Shown: piece by piece, positions 1-8,272 of the stretch | Numbering within the stretch: position 1 is the first letter of the stretch | How the letters are laid out: the number at the start of each line of letters is the position of its first letter | Assembly: GCF_029087225.1 (NCBI RefSeq) | Contig: NZ_JARFJD010000014.1 | Span: 1 to 64,000 of the forward strand | Source: Limnobacter olei | GTDB taxonomy: Bacteria; Pseudomonadota; Gammaproteobacteria; Burkholderiales; Burkholderiaceae_B | Direction: 5' to 3' | DNA: 64,000 nt | Position numbers and translations under genes: made by a program | The notes under the pieces: generated by a model | Database searches by the model: none | Told to the model about the DNA's origin: nothing | What the model saw: only the letters and a program-made list of their open reading frames with translations

Positions 1-86
1 GTTTCAACCAGAATACGCAATGCGAGGTGTTCGCTGATTTTTTCGCCGGTGAATGGGTTGGTTGATGTGAGCATGGCAGTGGTCAT
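1..86 (-). CDS. Unidentified protein, N-terminal part only
   Basis: The first 28 codons of a minus-strand gene that leaves the window at its left edge. The ATG at 86-84 has a strong ribosome binding site (AGGAGG on the minus strand, 102-97) ten bases upstream, so the start is well supported. The visible peptide begins MTTAMLTSTNPFTGEKISEH. I do not recognise the family. Its start codon overlaps the stop of the small upstream ORF at 83-349. It follows the M20 amidohydrolase and the truncated aminotransferase and may belong to the same catabolic cluster. Confidence 0.6.
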   Translation of the reverse strand, partial: MTTAMLTSTNPFTGEKISEHLALRILVE

Positions 87-349
87 ACAGCTTGGTCCTC
101 CTGCGTATTTGTGTCAGTGACGGTGTCAGTGGCCGCTTTTTTCTTGCCGGGTGTGGTGTTCACTGCACTGAGCGTGTGAACATTTTTTTCAGGCTTCACG
201 GTGAAATCGCGGTCGAGGGAAAAAAATGATTCGCAACCGTTTTTTGTGATGATGATGGTGTCTGAGATGCCGCAGGTTTTGCAATGCCTTGTCAAATACC
301 ACTGGATAGGTGCGGCTATAGCCGCGCACATCGCTTTCTCGTCGCTCAA
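83..349 (-). CDS. Small uncharacterised ORF, doubtful
   Basis: An 88-codon reading frame from a TTG at 349, or 82 codons from an ATG at 331. It contains a C-x2-C pair (CKTC, about residues 23-26) and a low-complexity Thr/Lys/Asp-rich C-terminus. Neither start has a good ribosome binding site, and the first part lies out of frame over the EctB-like fragment at 189-365. Its stop overlaps the ATG of the next gene (ATGA), the only point in its favour. It may be the decayed remainder of a larger gene rather than a real protein. Confidence 0.25.
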   Translation of the reverse strand: MSDEKAMCAAIAAPIQWYLTRHCKTCGISDTIIITKNGCESFFSLDRDFTVKPEKNVHTLSAVNTTPGKKKAATDTVTDTNTQEDQAV

Positions 350-365
350 AAATTTGCATGTTCAT
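189..365 (-). pseudogene. Truncated EctB/DoeD-like class III aminotransferase, N-terminal fragment
   Basis: The ATG at 365 sits just behind the M20 gene with an AAGGAG ribosome binding site that overlaps that gene's last codons. The frame encodes 58 residues. Residues 4-24 (QIFERRESDVRGYSRTYPVV then F) fit the conserved start of diaminobutyrate-2-oxoglutarate aminotransferases (EctB/DoeD): E-R-x-E-S-x-V-R-x-Y-S-R-[ST]-[FY]-P-x-V-F. After residue 27 the expected K-G-x3-x-D-E-x-G and DFFAGAG segments are absent in all three frames; instead there is a His/Arg-rich tail and a stop. Full-length members are about 420 residues, while the next gene starts only 280 bp downstream. I infer a deletion or replacement. 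The family call rests on memory of the N-terminal motif. Confidence 0.5.
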
Positions 366-370
366 TCACA

Positions 371-1555
371 TCACTCCTTGTTGTTGTGTGTTGGGTCGGG
401 GGCGCCTGCCAGGTGCGCGTAAAGGCGGGAAACCGGTTCAATCAAGGCGTCGTTGAAGTCGTAGAAAGGGCTGTGGCAGGGGAAGGATTCCTCCCCTTTC
501 TTGCCTGCACCCACCAAGGCAAAAGCACCCGGAATTTCCTGCAGGTAATAGCTGAAATCTTCCGAGGCCATAATTGGCAGGGGTGTGGCAACGTCAAAGG
601 CCGCGTCGCCCATCACTGCACGCCAAGCGGCCCTTAACTTGCCTGCCTGAGCGGCATGGTTGATGGTGGCGTTGTAGCGCGGTTCAATCTTGACTTCCGC
701 CCTTACACCGTGACCGTGCGCTGTGTGCTCCGCAATTTCTACAATGAGCGCATTGATCTGTTCGCGGGTGGCGTTGTTGGGCACGCGAATGCTGCCACCC
801 AGCACAGCTTGTTGAGGGATAACCGTGGGCCCGCTGGGTGCGTTAAATGAGGTAACACTAAGCACAGCGGTTTGTTGAGGCGAAAGCCTGCGCGCTACCA
901 CCTGTTGTAAGGCTTGCACCATGGCGCTGCCCGCCAACACAGGGTCGCGGCATAGTTCAGGTTGGCTGGCATGGCCGCCTTGGCCTGTCACGGTAATTTC
1001 AAAAGTACCGTTGCCACACATCACAATCCCGTCAGGGCAAACCAGTTGGCCTTCAGGTATGGCAGGCCAATTGTGCCAGCCGTAAATTTCGTCAATGCCA
1101 TCCAAAGCGCCATCTTCAATCATACGCAACGCACCGTGTCCGCCTTCTTCTGCGGGCTGAAATATCAGGGTGACTGGTCCAGGCAAGGTGTATTCAACAC
1201 TTTTCAAGTATTGGGCTGTGGCCAGTAGGGTTGCGGTGTGGCCATCATGCCCGCAGGCGTGCATGCAGCCCAATTGCCGGGACGCCCAGGTTTTGCCGGT
1301 TTGTTCTTCAATTGGCAAGGCATCAATGTCGCCTCGCAAGGCAATGTGGGGTGCACTGAATGCAGTGGCCGACATATTCAGACGCGCCAAGGTGCCGGTG
1401 CCCGCGCATGGGGACCAGTTAATATTCAGTTCGCTGAGCGTTGTTCTTATTTTTTGAGCGGTGCGTGTTTCATGCCAGCTTAATTCAGGCTGGCTGTGTA
1501 ACTCTTGCCGTAATCGTATCGCTTGGCTAATTGTGTTTTGCCAGAACGCAGACAT
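371..1555 (-). CDS. M20-family amidohydrolase, possibly N-acetyl-diaminobutyrate deacetylase (DoeB2-like)
   Basis: A 394-residue cytosolic metal-dependent amidohydrolase of the HipO/aminoacylase branch of peptidase family M20. Visible metal-site motifs are HACGHDGH (residues 99-106, with C101 and H103), the EE pair at 136-137 with the catalytic Glu, H161 in GWHNWP, and a late His in PCHSPFYDF near 363. Residues about 180-290 form the typical dimerisation insert (GGHASQP). Members remove acyl groups from N-acylated amino acids such as hippurate or N-acetyl-diaminobutyrate. The EctB/DoeD-like start immediately downstream suggests ectoine breakdown, where DoeB2 deacetylates N-acetyl-diaminobutyrate; this is inference from one neighbour. 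The ATG has a good AGGGAGG site. Confidence 0.85.
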   Translation of the reverse strand: MSAFWQNTISQAIRLRQELHSQPELSWHETRTAQKIRTTLSELNINWSPCAGTGTLARLNMSATAFSAPHIALRGDIDALPIEEQTGKTWASRQLGCMHACGHDGHTATLLATAQYLKSVEYTLPGPVTLIFQPAEEGGHGALRMIEDGALDGIDEIYGWHNWPAIPEGQLVCPDGIVMCGNGTFEITVTGQGGHASQPELCRDPVLAGSAMVQALQQVVARRLSPQQTAVLSVTSFNAPSGPTVIPQQAVLGGSIRVPNNATREQINALIVEIAEHTAHGHGVRAEVKIEPRYNATINHAAQAGKLRAAWRAVMGDAAFDVATPLPIMASEDFSYYLQEIPGAFALVGAGKKGEESFPCHSPFYDFNDALIEPVSRLYAHLAGAPDPTHNNKE

Positions 1556-1661
1556 TGCCCTCCCTGTTCAATGCACTATCCATTAACCTTACCACTAGGG
1601 GGGACTGCATTAAAACAGTTGAAGTTCCGGGATAACCATTTATAAATTGAATTATTTTGCT

Positions 1662-1685
1662 TTGACCAAGTTCAGTCTAGGTCAA
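1662..1685 (+). promoter_or_regulatory. Inverted repeat upstream of the glycerophosphodiesterase gene
   Basis: TTGACC (1662-1667) and GGTCAA (1680-1685) form a perfect 6-bp inverted repeat with a 12-bp spacer, ending 27 bp before the ATG at 1713. The gap between this gene and the divergent M20 gene is 157 bp and AT-rich (1640-1665), as expected for a shared promoter region. A regulator-binding site is plausible but no family is indicated. Confidence 0.25.
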
Positions 1686-1712
1686 GGCCTAACAATGTCA
1701 GGGTAAATAAAA

Positions 1713-2426
1713 ATGGAATTGTGGGCACACCGCGGTAGCGGAAAAGGCGAGCTTGAAAACACGCTGAAAGGTTTTGAGATTGCATTAAATTCCGGGTTCA
1801 AGGCTGTTGAGTTTGATGTGATGCTGACCGCTGATGGCGTGCCCATGATTCACCACGACTGGGTGATGGGGCGTTGTGCGCGGTCGGTTGACCCGGCCAT
1901 GGCAGCCACCGATCCGCTGACCCGTTTTGACAGTCTTCGTGCTCGCGACCTTCGGCACTACTCGGTGCAGGGCGAGCCCATCCCCAGCCTTGCCCAAACC
2001 ATTCAGTTCTGTTTAAAGCATGGCATGCGCGCCAATGTGGAATTGAAAGCCACGAACCCACGCAATGCAATTGCTTTGGGCAAGGCGGTGCTAAAAGAGA
2101 TACACACTTTGCCGATCGAGCAACAGGAACACGTTCGCAAACATTGGGTGTTTTCCAGTTTTTACCACGCAAGCCTGTTGCCACTAAAAGGTTATGACCT
2201 GGCCTTGTTGTATGAGCAACTGCCCGACAACTGGGTACTGCATGCCGACGCGCTGCGAGCCAGTGCCATTCATTTGCACTGGAGCGGGGCGGAGCCCACG
2301 GCATTGCGCCGCATACACACCACCGGGCGAGTGGTTCGGGTTTACACGGTGAACGATGCGGAACAGGCGAAAACGCTGCAAGCCTTGGGTGTAAAAGGGC
2401 TTTTTACGGATCGAATGACCTTATAA
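1713..2426 (+). CDS. ugpQ: Glycerophosphodiester phosphodiesterase
   Basis: A 237-residue GDPD TIM-barrel enzyme that cleaves glycerophosphodiesters (deacylated phospholipid head groups) to glycerol-3-phosphate and an alcohol. The family signature is clear: HRG at residues 6-8, the E-N-T stretch near 15-17, E-x-D near residue 38-40, DG-x3-x-HHD near 46-54, and VELKA around 109. There is no signal peptide, so it is the cytosolic UgpQ type rather than periplasmic GlpQ. It is transcribed alone towards alaS, 54 bp away. The protein is slightly shorter than E. coli UgpQ but includes the whole barrel. Confidence 0.9.
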   Translation: MELWAHRGSGKGELENTLKGFEIALNSGFKAVEFDVMLTADGVPMIHHDWVMGRCARSVDPAMAATDPLTRFDSLRARDLRHYSVQGEPIPSLAQTIQFCLKHGMRANVELKATNPRNAIALGKAVLKEIHTLPIEQQEHVRKHWVFSSFYHASLLPLKGYDLALLYEQLPDNWVLHADALRASAIHLHWSGAEPTALRRIHTTGRVVRVYTVNDAEQAKTLQALGVKGLFTDRMTL

Positions 2427-2480
2427 TCGAGGGTTAAACCAAAAACCGCATGCCGCTTTACTCAGGAAGGTAGCCCCAAC

Positions 2481-5117
2481 ATGAAAGTCGCTGATATTCG
2501 CGAAAAGTTTCTTGATTTCTTTGCCAGCAAGGGCCACACGAAGGTGGCTTCAAGCAGCCTGGTGCCGGGCAACGACCCCACCCTGTTGTTCACCAACAGT
2601 GGCATGGTGCAATTCAAAGACGTGTTTACCGGCAAAGACAAGCGCCCCTACACACGGGCCACTTCCAGCCAGCGTTCAGTTCGCGCGGGCGGTAAGCACA
2701 ACGACCTTGAAAACGTGGGCTACACAGCGCGCCACCACACCTTCTTCGAGATGCTGGGTAACTTCAGCTTTGGCGATTACTTCAAGGAAAACGCAATTCA
2801 GTATGCGTGGGAATTGCTGACCACCGTGTATAAATTGCCGCCTGAACGCCTGTACGTCACCGTGTATCAAGAGGATGACGAGGCTTACAATATCTGGAAC
2901 AAACAGGTGGGTGTACCCGCCGAGCGCATCATTCGCATTGGCGACAACAAGGGCGCGCGTTACGCGTCAGATAACTTCTGGCAAATGGCCGACACAGGCC
3001 CGTGCGGTCCGTGTACCGAAATTTTTTATGACCATGGTCCGGAAGTGTGGGGCGGCCCACCCGGAAGCCCTGAAGAAGATGGCGACCGTTACATTGAAGT
3101 GTGGAACCTGGTGTTCATGCAATTTGACCGCAGTGCCGACGGCGTATTGCACCCGCTGCCCAAGCCCTGCGTGGACACAGGCATGGGCCTGGAGCGCATT
3201 GCTGCGGTGCTTCAGCATGTGCACAGCAACTACGAAATCGACCTGTTCCAAACTCTGATCAAAGCCGCTGCGCGCGAGGTGACCGCCCAAGGCAATGCCG
3301 TTGAATTGACCAACAATTCCCTGCGTGTAATTGCCGACCACATCCGCGCCTGTTCTTTCTTGGTAGTCGATGGTGTTATTCCCGGCAACGAAGGCCGCGG
3401 CTATGTGCTGCGCCGCATTATTCGCCGCGCCATTCGCCATGGCTACAAGCTGGGTTGCCGCAAACCATTCTTCAATGCCTTGGTGGGTGATTTGGTCAGT
3501 GAAATGGGCGAAGCCTACCCCGAACTGGCCAAGGCTGCCTCTCAGGTACAGAACATTCTTAAGGCAGAAGAGGAACGATTCTTCGAGACCATTGAAAACG
3601 GCATGGCCATTCTGGATTCTGCGTTGGGTGCCCTGCCCAAGGGTGGCATGCTGGATGGCGAAACTGCATTCAAATTGCACGACACCTATGGCTTCCCGCT
3701 GGACTTGACCGCTGACGTGTGCCGCGAACGCGAAATGAGTGTGGACGAAGCCGCGTTTGATCAAGCCATGAACAAGCAAAAGCAGCAGGCCCGCGCCGCT
3801 GGCAAGTTCAAGATGGATGCTGACCTTGCATACAGCGGCGTGTCCACGGAATTCAGGGGTTACGACGCGCTTGAAGTGGCCAACGCCAAAATCACCGCCA
3901 TTTATGTGAACGGCACTTCAGTGAACAGCATCACTGCCGGGCAGCAAGGTGTTGTGGTACTGGACCAGACGCCTTTCTACGCAGAAAGCGGCGGACAGGT
4001 GGGCGACCAGGGTGAAATTTCAAGTGGCTCAGCTTGCCTGAATTTGTTCCGTGTTGAAGACACGCAAAAGATTCAAGCCAATGTGTTTGGCCACCATGGC
4101 GAGTTGGTGACTGGTGAATTGAAAGTGGGTGATGCAGTTGGCGCACAGGTTGATCAATACCAGCGCAACCGCACCATTCGCAATCACAGCGCCACCCACC
4201 TGATGCACAAAGCCTTGCGCGAAGTGCTGGGCGACCATGTCAGCCAGAAAGGCTCATTGGTGGATGCGGAAAAAACCCGTTTTGACTTTGCCCACCACAG
4301 CGCCATGACGCCCGAGCAAATCGCGCAGGTTGAGCGCATTGTGAACGAAGAAATTCTGGCCAATGCAGAAACGCAAGCCCGCATCATGGACATTGAAAGC
4401 GCAAAAAGTGCGGGTGCCATGATGTTGTTTGGTGAGAAATACGGCGACACGGTGCGTGTGCTTGATATCGGAACATCGCGCGAATTGTGTGGCGGTACCC
4501 ACGTGCAGCGCACTGGCGATATTGGCTTGTTCAAGATCACCAGCGAAAGCGGCGTGGCCGCAGGCATTCGCCGTGTAGAAGCCACCACTGGCCTGGGTGC
4601 CATGGAATTTGCCCAGAAAGCGCAGGCCCAAGTGGATGCAATCGCGCAAAGTTTGCGTGTGCCTGCAGCCGAGGCGACCGCGAAAATTGGCCAGATCATG
4701 GATCAAGTGAAAAACCTGGAAAAAGAACTGGACCGCCTTAAAAGCAAACTGGCTGCAAGTCAGGGCGATGACTTGGCTGGGCAGGCTGTGGATGTGGGCG
4801 GCGTCAAAGTGCTGGCCGCCAAGCTTGAAGGTGCGGATGTTAAACAGTTGCGTGAAGCGGCCGACAAACTGCGAGACAAACTGGGCAATGCGGCCTTGGT
4901 GCTGGCCACCGTGCTGGAAGGCAAGGTCAGCCTGATTGCATCCGTCAGCAAAGACGCCACTGCGAAAGTGAAAGCCGGTGATTTGGTGAACTTTGTGGCC
5001 CAACAAGTGGGCGGCAAAGGCGGTGGCCGACCCGACATGGCGCAAGCAGGTGGCACACAGCCGGAAAATCTGGATGCCGCGCTGGCCAGTGTTGTGGACT
5101 GGGTTAAGAACAAATAA
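2481..5117 (+). CDS. alaS: Alanyl-tRNA synthetase
   Basis: An 878-residue class II aminoacyl-tRNA synthetase that charges tRNA-Ala, of normal length. The class II motif 2 region ([18 protein letters not shown]) is near residue 90. The zinc-binding editing domain shows HSATHLMH near residue 570 and CGGTH near 673. The C-terminal dimerisation/C-Ala region has a coiled coil around 745-770 and a GGKGGGR element near 840. The ATG is preceded by AGGAAGG eight bases upstream. It leads a short run with the Nudix gene (33 bp gap). Confidence 0.99.
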   Translation: MKVADIREKFLDFFASKGHTKVASSSLVPGNDPTLLFTNSGMVQFKDVFTGKDKRPYTRATSSQRSVRAGGKHNDLENVGYTARHHTFFEMLGNFSFGDYFKENAIQYAWELLTTVYKLPPERLYVTVYQEDDEAYNIWNKQVGVPAERIIRIGDNKGARYASDNFWQMADTGPCGPCTEIFYDHGPEVWGGPPGSPEEDGDRYIEVWNLVFMQFDRSADGVLHPLPKPCVDTGMGLERIAAVLQHVHSNYEIDLFQTLIKAAAREVTAQGNAVELTNNSLRVIADHIRACSFLVVDGVIPGNEGRGYVLRRIIRRAIRHGYKLGCRKPFFNALVGDLVSEMGEAYPELAKAASQVQNILKAEEERFFETIENGMAILDSALGALPKGGMLDGETAFKLHDTYGFPLDLTADVCREREMSVDEAAFDQAMNKQKQQARAAGKFKMDADLAYSGVSTEFRGYDALEVANAKITAIYVNGTSVNSITAGQQGVVVLDQTPFYAESGGQVGDQGEISSGSACLNLFRVEDTQKIQANVFGHHGELVTGELKVGDAVGAQVDQYQRNRTIRNHSATHLMHKALREVLGDHVSQKGSLVDAEKTRFDFAHHSAMTPEQIAQVERIVNEEILANAETQARIMDIESAKSAGAMMLFGEKYGDTVRVLDIGTSRELCGGTHVQRTGDIGLFKITSESGVAAGIRRVEATTGLGAMEFAQKAQAQVDAIAQSLRVPAAEATAKIGQIMDQVKNLEKELDRLKSKLAASQGDDLAGQAVDVGGVKVLAAKLEGADVKQLREAADKLRDKLGNAALVLATVLEGKVSLIASVSKDATAKVKAGDLVNFVAQQVGGKGGGRPDMAQAGGTQPENLDAALASVVDWVKNK

Positions 5118-5149
5118 GAAGCAAGTCAGTAATCAGACCGAGGCGTACT

Positions 5150-5662
5150 ATGAGCAAAGCCGTTTATCAGTACTGCCCCATGTGCGCCACCAAGCTGCAC
5201 GAGCTGCAACATTCCGGTCAGCAACGCATGGCTTGTAGTGCCTGTGGCTTTGTGCAGTGGGGCAACCCAGTTCCCGTGGTGGCTGCGCTTGTGGAGTATG
5301 AAGGCAAGGTGCTGCTGGCCCGAAATGTGGCCTGGCCCGCACATTTTTATGCGCTGATTACCGGTTTTCTGGAACGCAATGAAACACCTGAGCAAGGTGC
5401 CATTCGCGAATTGAAGGAAGAAACCAATCTGGATGCAGTTGAAAGCAGCTTGATTGGGGTGTATCCCTTCCCCATGAAAAATGAAGTGATCATTTGTTAT
5501 CACATCAAGGCGGTGGGGCAAGTTAGCTTGTCGGAAGAACTGGCGGACTACAAGCTGGTAGAACCCGCCGAATTGCGCCCGTGGCGCATGGGCACGGGTT
5601 TGGCCATGGCCGACTGGCTAAGCGCCCGTCAGCTGCCTGTTAACTGGATTGAATTAAAATAG
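5150..5662 (+). CDS. Nudix hydrolase with N-terminal zinc ribbon
   Basis: A 170-residue pyrophosphohydrolase. Residues 8-32 hold two C-x2-C pairs (CPMC and CSAC), a zinc ribbon like that of NudC-type NADH pyrophosphatases. The Nudix box starts at GFLERNETPEQG and continues AIRELKEETNL; its EEx(G) position is Asn instead of the usual Gly. The protein is much shorter than NudC (about 260), so the substrate may differ; ADP-ribose or NADH-type dinucleotides are guesses. It lies downstream of alaS with a GAGG ribosome binding site and may be co-transcribed with it. Confidence 0.85.
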   Translation: MSKAVYQYCPMCATKLHELQHSGQQRMACSACGFVQWGNPVPVVAALVEYEGKVLLARNVAWPAHFYALITGFLERNETPEQGAIRELKEETNLDAVESSLIGVYPFPMKNEVIICYHIKAVGQVSLSEELADYKLVEPAELRPWRMGTGLAMADWLSARQLPVNWIELK

Positions 5663-5744
5663 TGAAAAATCAGAAGTAAGCTCAAAAGCCAACTCAAAAG
5701 CCAACTAAAAAGCAGTGAGCGATACACAAACAGGAGTAATAGAC

Positions 5745-5972
5745 ATGAATTTTGACCGTGAAGTAGACGCCAGCGGATTGAATTGCCCGCTGCCCATTTT
5801 GAGAACCAAGAAGGCTTTGGCAGAAATGCAAAGCGGCCAGGTGCTCAAAGTGACTTCCACCGATCCGGGCTCGGTGCGGGATTTCGCCATGTTTGCCAAA
5901 CAGACCGGCAATGAATTGGTAGAGCAGGCTGATCAGTCTGGCTCGTTCGTTTTCTACATGAAGCGCCGTTAA
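5745..5972 (+). CDS. TusA-family sulfurtransferase
   Basis: A 75-residue protein of the TusA/YeeD/SirA fold with the hallmark CPLPIL motif (Cys near residue 13), the sulfur-carrying cysteine. I chose the ATG at 5745 over the upstream GTG at 5715 because AGGAG lies 8 bases before it and the length then matches the family. TusA proteins carry persulfide sulfur for tRNA thiolation or, in sulfur oxidisers, within oxidation pathways. Neighbours (Nudix, PIN) do not identify the partner, so its assignment as canonical TusA is open. Confidence 0.9.
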   Translation: MNFDREVDASGLNCPLPILRTKKALAEMQSGQVLKVTSTDPGSVRDFAMFAKQTGNELVEQADQSGSFVFYMKRR

Positions 5973-5987
5973 ACCGGCCGGCACCTG

Positions 5988-6641
5988 GTGAGCGTTGTTC
6001 TCGGCAAGCCCGAGGTGCCACAACATTGGTTGCTTGACGCCAATGTGCTGTTCTCTGAATGGACCCGTTGGCTGATGGTTGCGCTGGCCGAGCGCAGGCA
6101 GGCCACCTTGTATTGGACTCCCCACATCGAAAACGAGTGTTACCGAAATTTGGTTCGGTTGGGGCGCTTGCATGCCGACGATGCGAACCACGAGCGCCGC
6201 GCCTTGCCTGGCCGGTTACAAGCTGTGCTGTTGCCGCAAAATCACGAACCTTATCTGGCTGATGTTCGGCAGGTGGATGAAAAAGACCGCCATGTTGCTG
6301 CATCGGCCTTGGCTCTGCGGCACGAATTGCAACAACCGGTCGGTTTGCTCACCTGGAACCTGAAAGACTTTCCGAGAAAGCCGCTGTTGAAGCTTGGTGT
6401 GGTGCGTATGTGCCCAGATGAGCTTTGTGTGGAGCTGATGAAAACCAAAACAGGCTTGCAGGCTTGTCTGGAACAAAGTGTGCAGCTGATGCAGACCAGC
6501 TTGGCCACACAGCCCAGCCAAAATCCCACGGCTTATCAAAGCAAGGCCAGTCCTTTGCCACGAAACAGCGAGGACTGGATCCAGTTTTTGGGAAGAAACC
6601 GCATGCACAAGACCGCAAAGGTTTATTCTCGTCCAAATTGA
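5988..6641 (+). CDS. PIN-domain protein (putative ribonuclease)
   Basis: A 217-residue protein with a PIN-like nuclease fold in residues about 12-150. Acidic active-site candidates are D17 in LLDANVL, the E pair in HIENECYRN near 49-51, and the D/E cluster in VDEKDRHVAAS near 97-101, followed by LTWNLKDFP, a typical last PIN strand. The C-terminal 60 residues are polar and unassigned. The start is a GTG 15 bp after the tusA-like stop, with no strong ribosome binding site. Most PIN proteins of this kind are toxins paired with a small antitoxin, but no antitoxin gene is next to it. Confidence 0.75.
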   Translation: MSVVLGKPEVPQHWLLDANVLFSEWTRWLMVALAERRQATLYWTPHIENECYRNLVRLGRLHADDANHERRALPGRLQAVLLPQNHEPYLADVRQVDEKDRHVAASALALRHELQQPVGLLTWNLKDFPRKPLLKLGVVRMCPDELCVELMKTKTGLQACLEQSVQLMQTSLATQPSQNPTAYQSKASPLPRNSEDWIQFLGRNRMHKTAKVYSRPN

Positions 6642-6713
6642 CTACCCCGTTCTGGTTAGTTAGATTAGGCCACGGGCGTCATATGATTGTCATACACAAA
6701 TTCTGGGAATTGT

Positions 6714-7193
6714 ATGCTGAGACTAATTTACACATCGGTTCAAGTGCCTGGTTTTGATCGCCTGGCCTTTGAGCAATTGTGTGAGCAGGCGTCTCATAAC
6801 AACCGAAATCTGGGTATCGAGGGCCTGCTGTTGTGCAATGGCATGGAGTTTATGCAGTGCCTTGAAGGCCCCCGGGAGGCGGTGAGTTCAGTCTATAAAA
6901 AGATAGTGAAAGACCCCCGGCATTCTGACATTCGTCTGCTGGTGTCTGAGACCACCGAAGAGCCCATGTTTGAAAAGTGGTCTATGGTGGGCTTGGGTAC
7001 CCGGCCACAATTGGCGTTGAGTGGCGAGTCTATTGCGTATACACTCCTTGATCATCGCTTGTATCGCCCCTGGAAGTCCCTTGGGCTCGGTGCAGCTGAC
7101 TTAATCTATGAATATGCCAAGGTCAAAGCCGAGCTAGAGAAAGCAGGTGAAATGAGTCTGTTGAGTAAAGTCTTTGAAGTGTATCAACCTTGA
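6714..7193 (+). CDS. BLUF-domain blue-light sensor
   Basis: A 159-residue protein whose first 95 residues match the BLUF flavin photoreceptor fold: LIYTS with the key Tyr near residue 5, the N-x-GIEGLLL strand with Asn near 31, FMQCLEG with the conserved Gln near 49, RH near 75, and the WSM motif near 95. I chose ATG 6714 because the protein then begins MLRLIYTS like other BLUF proteins and GGGA lies upstream; a TTG at 6687 would add nine residues. The roughly 55-residue C-terminal cap is helical and has no output domain, so signalling must go through a partner protein that is not visible here. Confidence 0.9.
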   Translation: MLRLIYTSVQVPGFDRLAFEQLCEQASHNNRNLGIEGLLLCNGMEFMQCLEGPREAVSSVYKKIVKDPRHSDIRLLVSETTEEPMFEKWSMVGLGTRPQLALSGESIAYTLLDHRLYRPWKSLGLGAADLIYEYAKVKAELEKAGEMSLLSKVFEVYQP

Positions 7194-7210
7194 TGTAAGC
7201 AGGTCGCAGT

Positions 7211-8188
7211 ATGACAATTCCTTCCTTCCTTCGCGCAATCCCACTGTTATGTGTGTTTCCCCTCGCCGTGCAGGCGCAGGCTCCCGCCCAAGGCTTGGTC
7301 AAAGTGACCCCTTTGGGTGGCCAGCAGGGCGAGTTTTGTCGCTTTGACCGAGCCATGATTTTTGAAGATCCCAATGGCACCCGGATTTTGTACGATGCGG
7401 GCCGCACAGTGGCGGGTGCTGAAGACCCCCGCTTGGGAAAAATTGATGTGGTGTTGGTGAGCCACATGCACGGTGACCACTTGGGCGACCGGCACAACCC
7501 AGCTCCCAATGCAGGCAGTTGTGACAAACCCGATATTTCCGCCAGCGCTTTGCCCAACTCCAACAGTGTGAACATTGCTGTAAAAACCGGCGCAAAAATT
7601 GTGACTGGCAGTGAAATGCCTTCCTTCTTTGCGGCCAAACTAAAGCAAGCGGGCGGTGACGAGAAAAATTCAGTGTTGGTGCGTTTCGGCGCCATGCAAA
7701 CCATCAACGGTGTGGGCATTACCACCGTGCCCGCTGCGCACAGCAACGGGATTGCGGGTGATTTTGTGGGGCAACGATTGGGCGATATGCTGAAAGAAAC
7801 AGGGATCACGGCCTATGCTGGCCCCGCCACTGGCTACGTGGTCAAGTTCAGCAATGGTTTAACGGTGTACCTGAGTGGCGACACGGGTATCACTGGCGAA
7901 CAAAAAGAAGTGGTGGGTGAATACTACAAACCGCAATTGGCTGTGATGAACATCGGTGACACCTTCACCACTGGTCCGCGGGAAGCGGCTTATGTGGTGA
8001 ATGAGTTGGTAGAGCCCAAAGCTGTCATTGCGAGCCATGCCAATGAAGTGGCCACCCAGAATGGCAAGGTAATTGCGGGTACAAAAACCGAGCAATTCAT
8101 GAAGGCTAGCAAGGTGCCTGTGTACGTGCCGTTGAGTGACAAAACCATGAGTTTTGATGGCAAGGGCAGGTGCACTGCGGGTTGCTGA
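7211..8188 (+). CDS. Exported metallo-beta-lactamase-fold hydrolase
   Basis: A 325-residue protein with a signal peptide (residues 1-22, hydrophobic core PLLCVFPLAV then AQA). The MBL-fold metal motif HMHGDH is near residue 93, with a further His in PAAHSNG near 177 and the strand YLSGDTG near 221. It most resembles the UlaG/YtnP-like branch of MBL hydrolases rather than true beta-lactamases. Four cysteines (FCRF, SCDK, RCTAGC) could form periplasmic disulfides. Substrate unknown. It ends 24 bp before a strong bidirectional terminator. Confidence 0.8.
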   Translation: MTIPSFLRAIPLLCVFPLAVQAQAPAQGLVKVTPLGGQQGEFCRFDRAMIFEDPNGTRILYDAGRTVAGAEDPRLGKIDVVLVSHMHGDHLGDRHNPAPNAGSCDKPDISASALPNSNSVNIAVKTGAKIVTGSEMPSFFAAKLKQAGGDEKNSVLVRFGAMQTINGVGITTVPAAHSNGIAGDFVGQRLGDMLKETGITAYAGPATGYVVKFSNGLTVYLSGDTGITGEQKEVVGEYYKPQLAVMNIGDTFTTGPREAAYVVNELVEPKAVIASHANEVATQNGKVIAGTKTEQFMKASKVPVYVPLSDKTMSFDGKGRCTAGC

Positions 8189-8212
8189 TTACTCAGAGAT
8201 TGTGAATAAAAA

Positions 8213-8248
8213 AGCACCGAATGGTTCATTTCGGTGCTCTTTTTTTTT
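8213..8248. terminator. Bidirectional intrinsic terminator
   Basis: AGCACCGAA (8213-8221) pairs with TTCGGTGCT (8230-8238) around an eight-base loop. The plus strand continues with a run of T from 8240, and the minus strand has a T-rich run on its other side (AAAAAAG before 8213). It can stop both the MBL-fold gene (plus) and valS (minus, stop at 8273). Confidence 0.9.
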
Positions 8249-8272
8249 GTGCCTATTTCAACTCGTTTCGAC

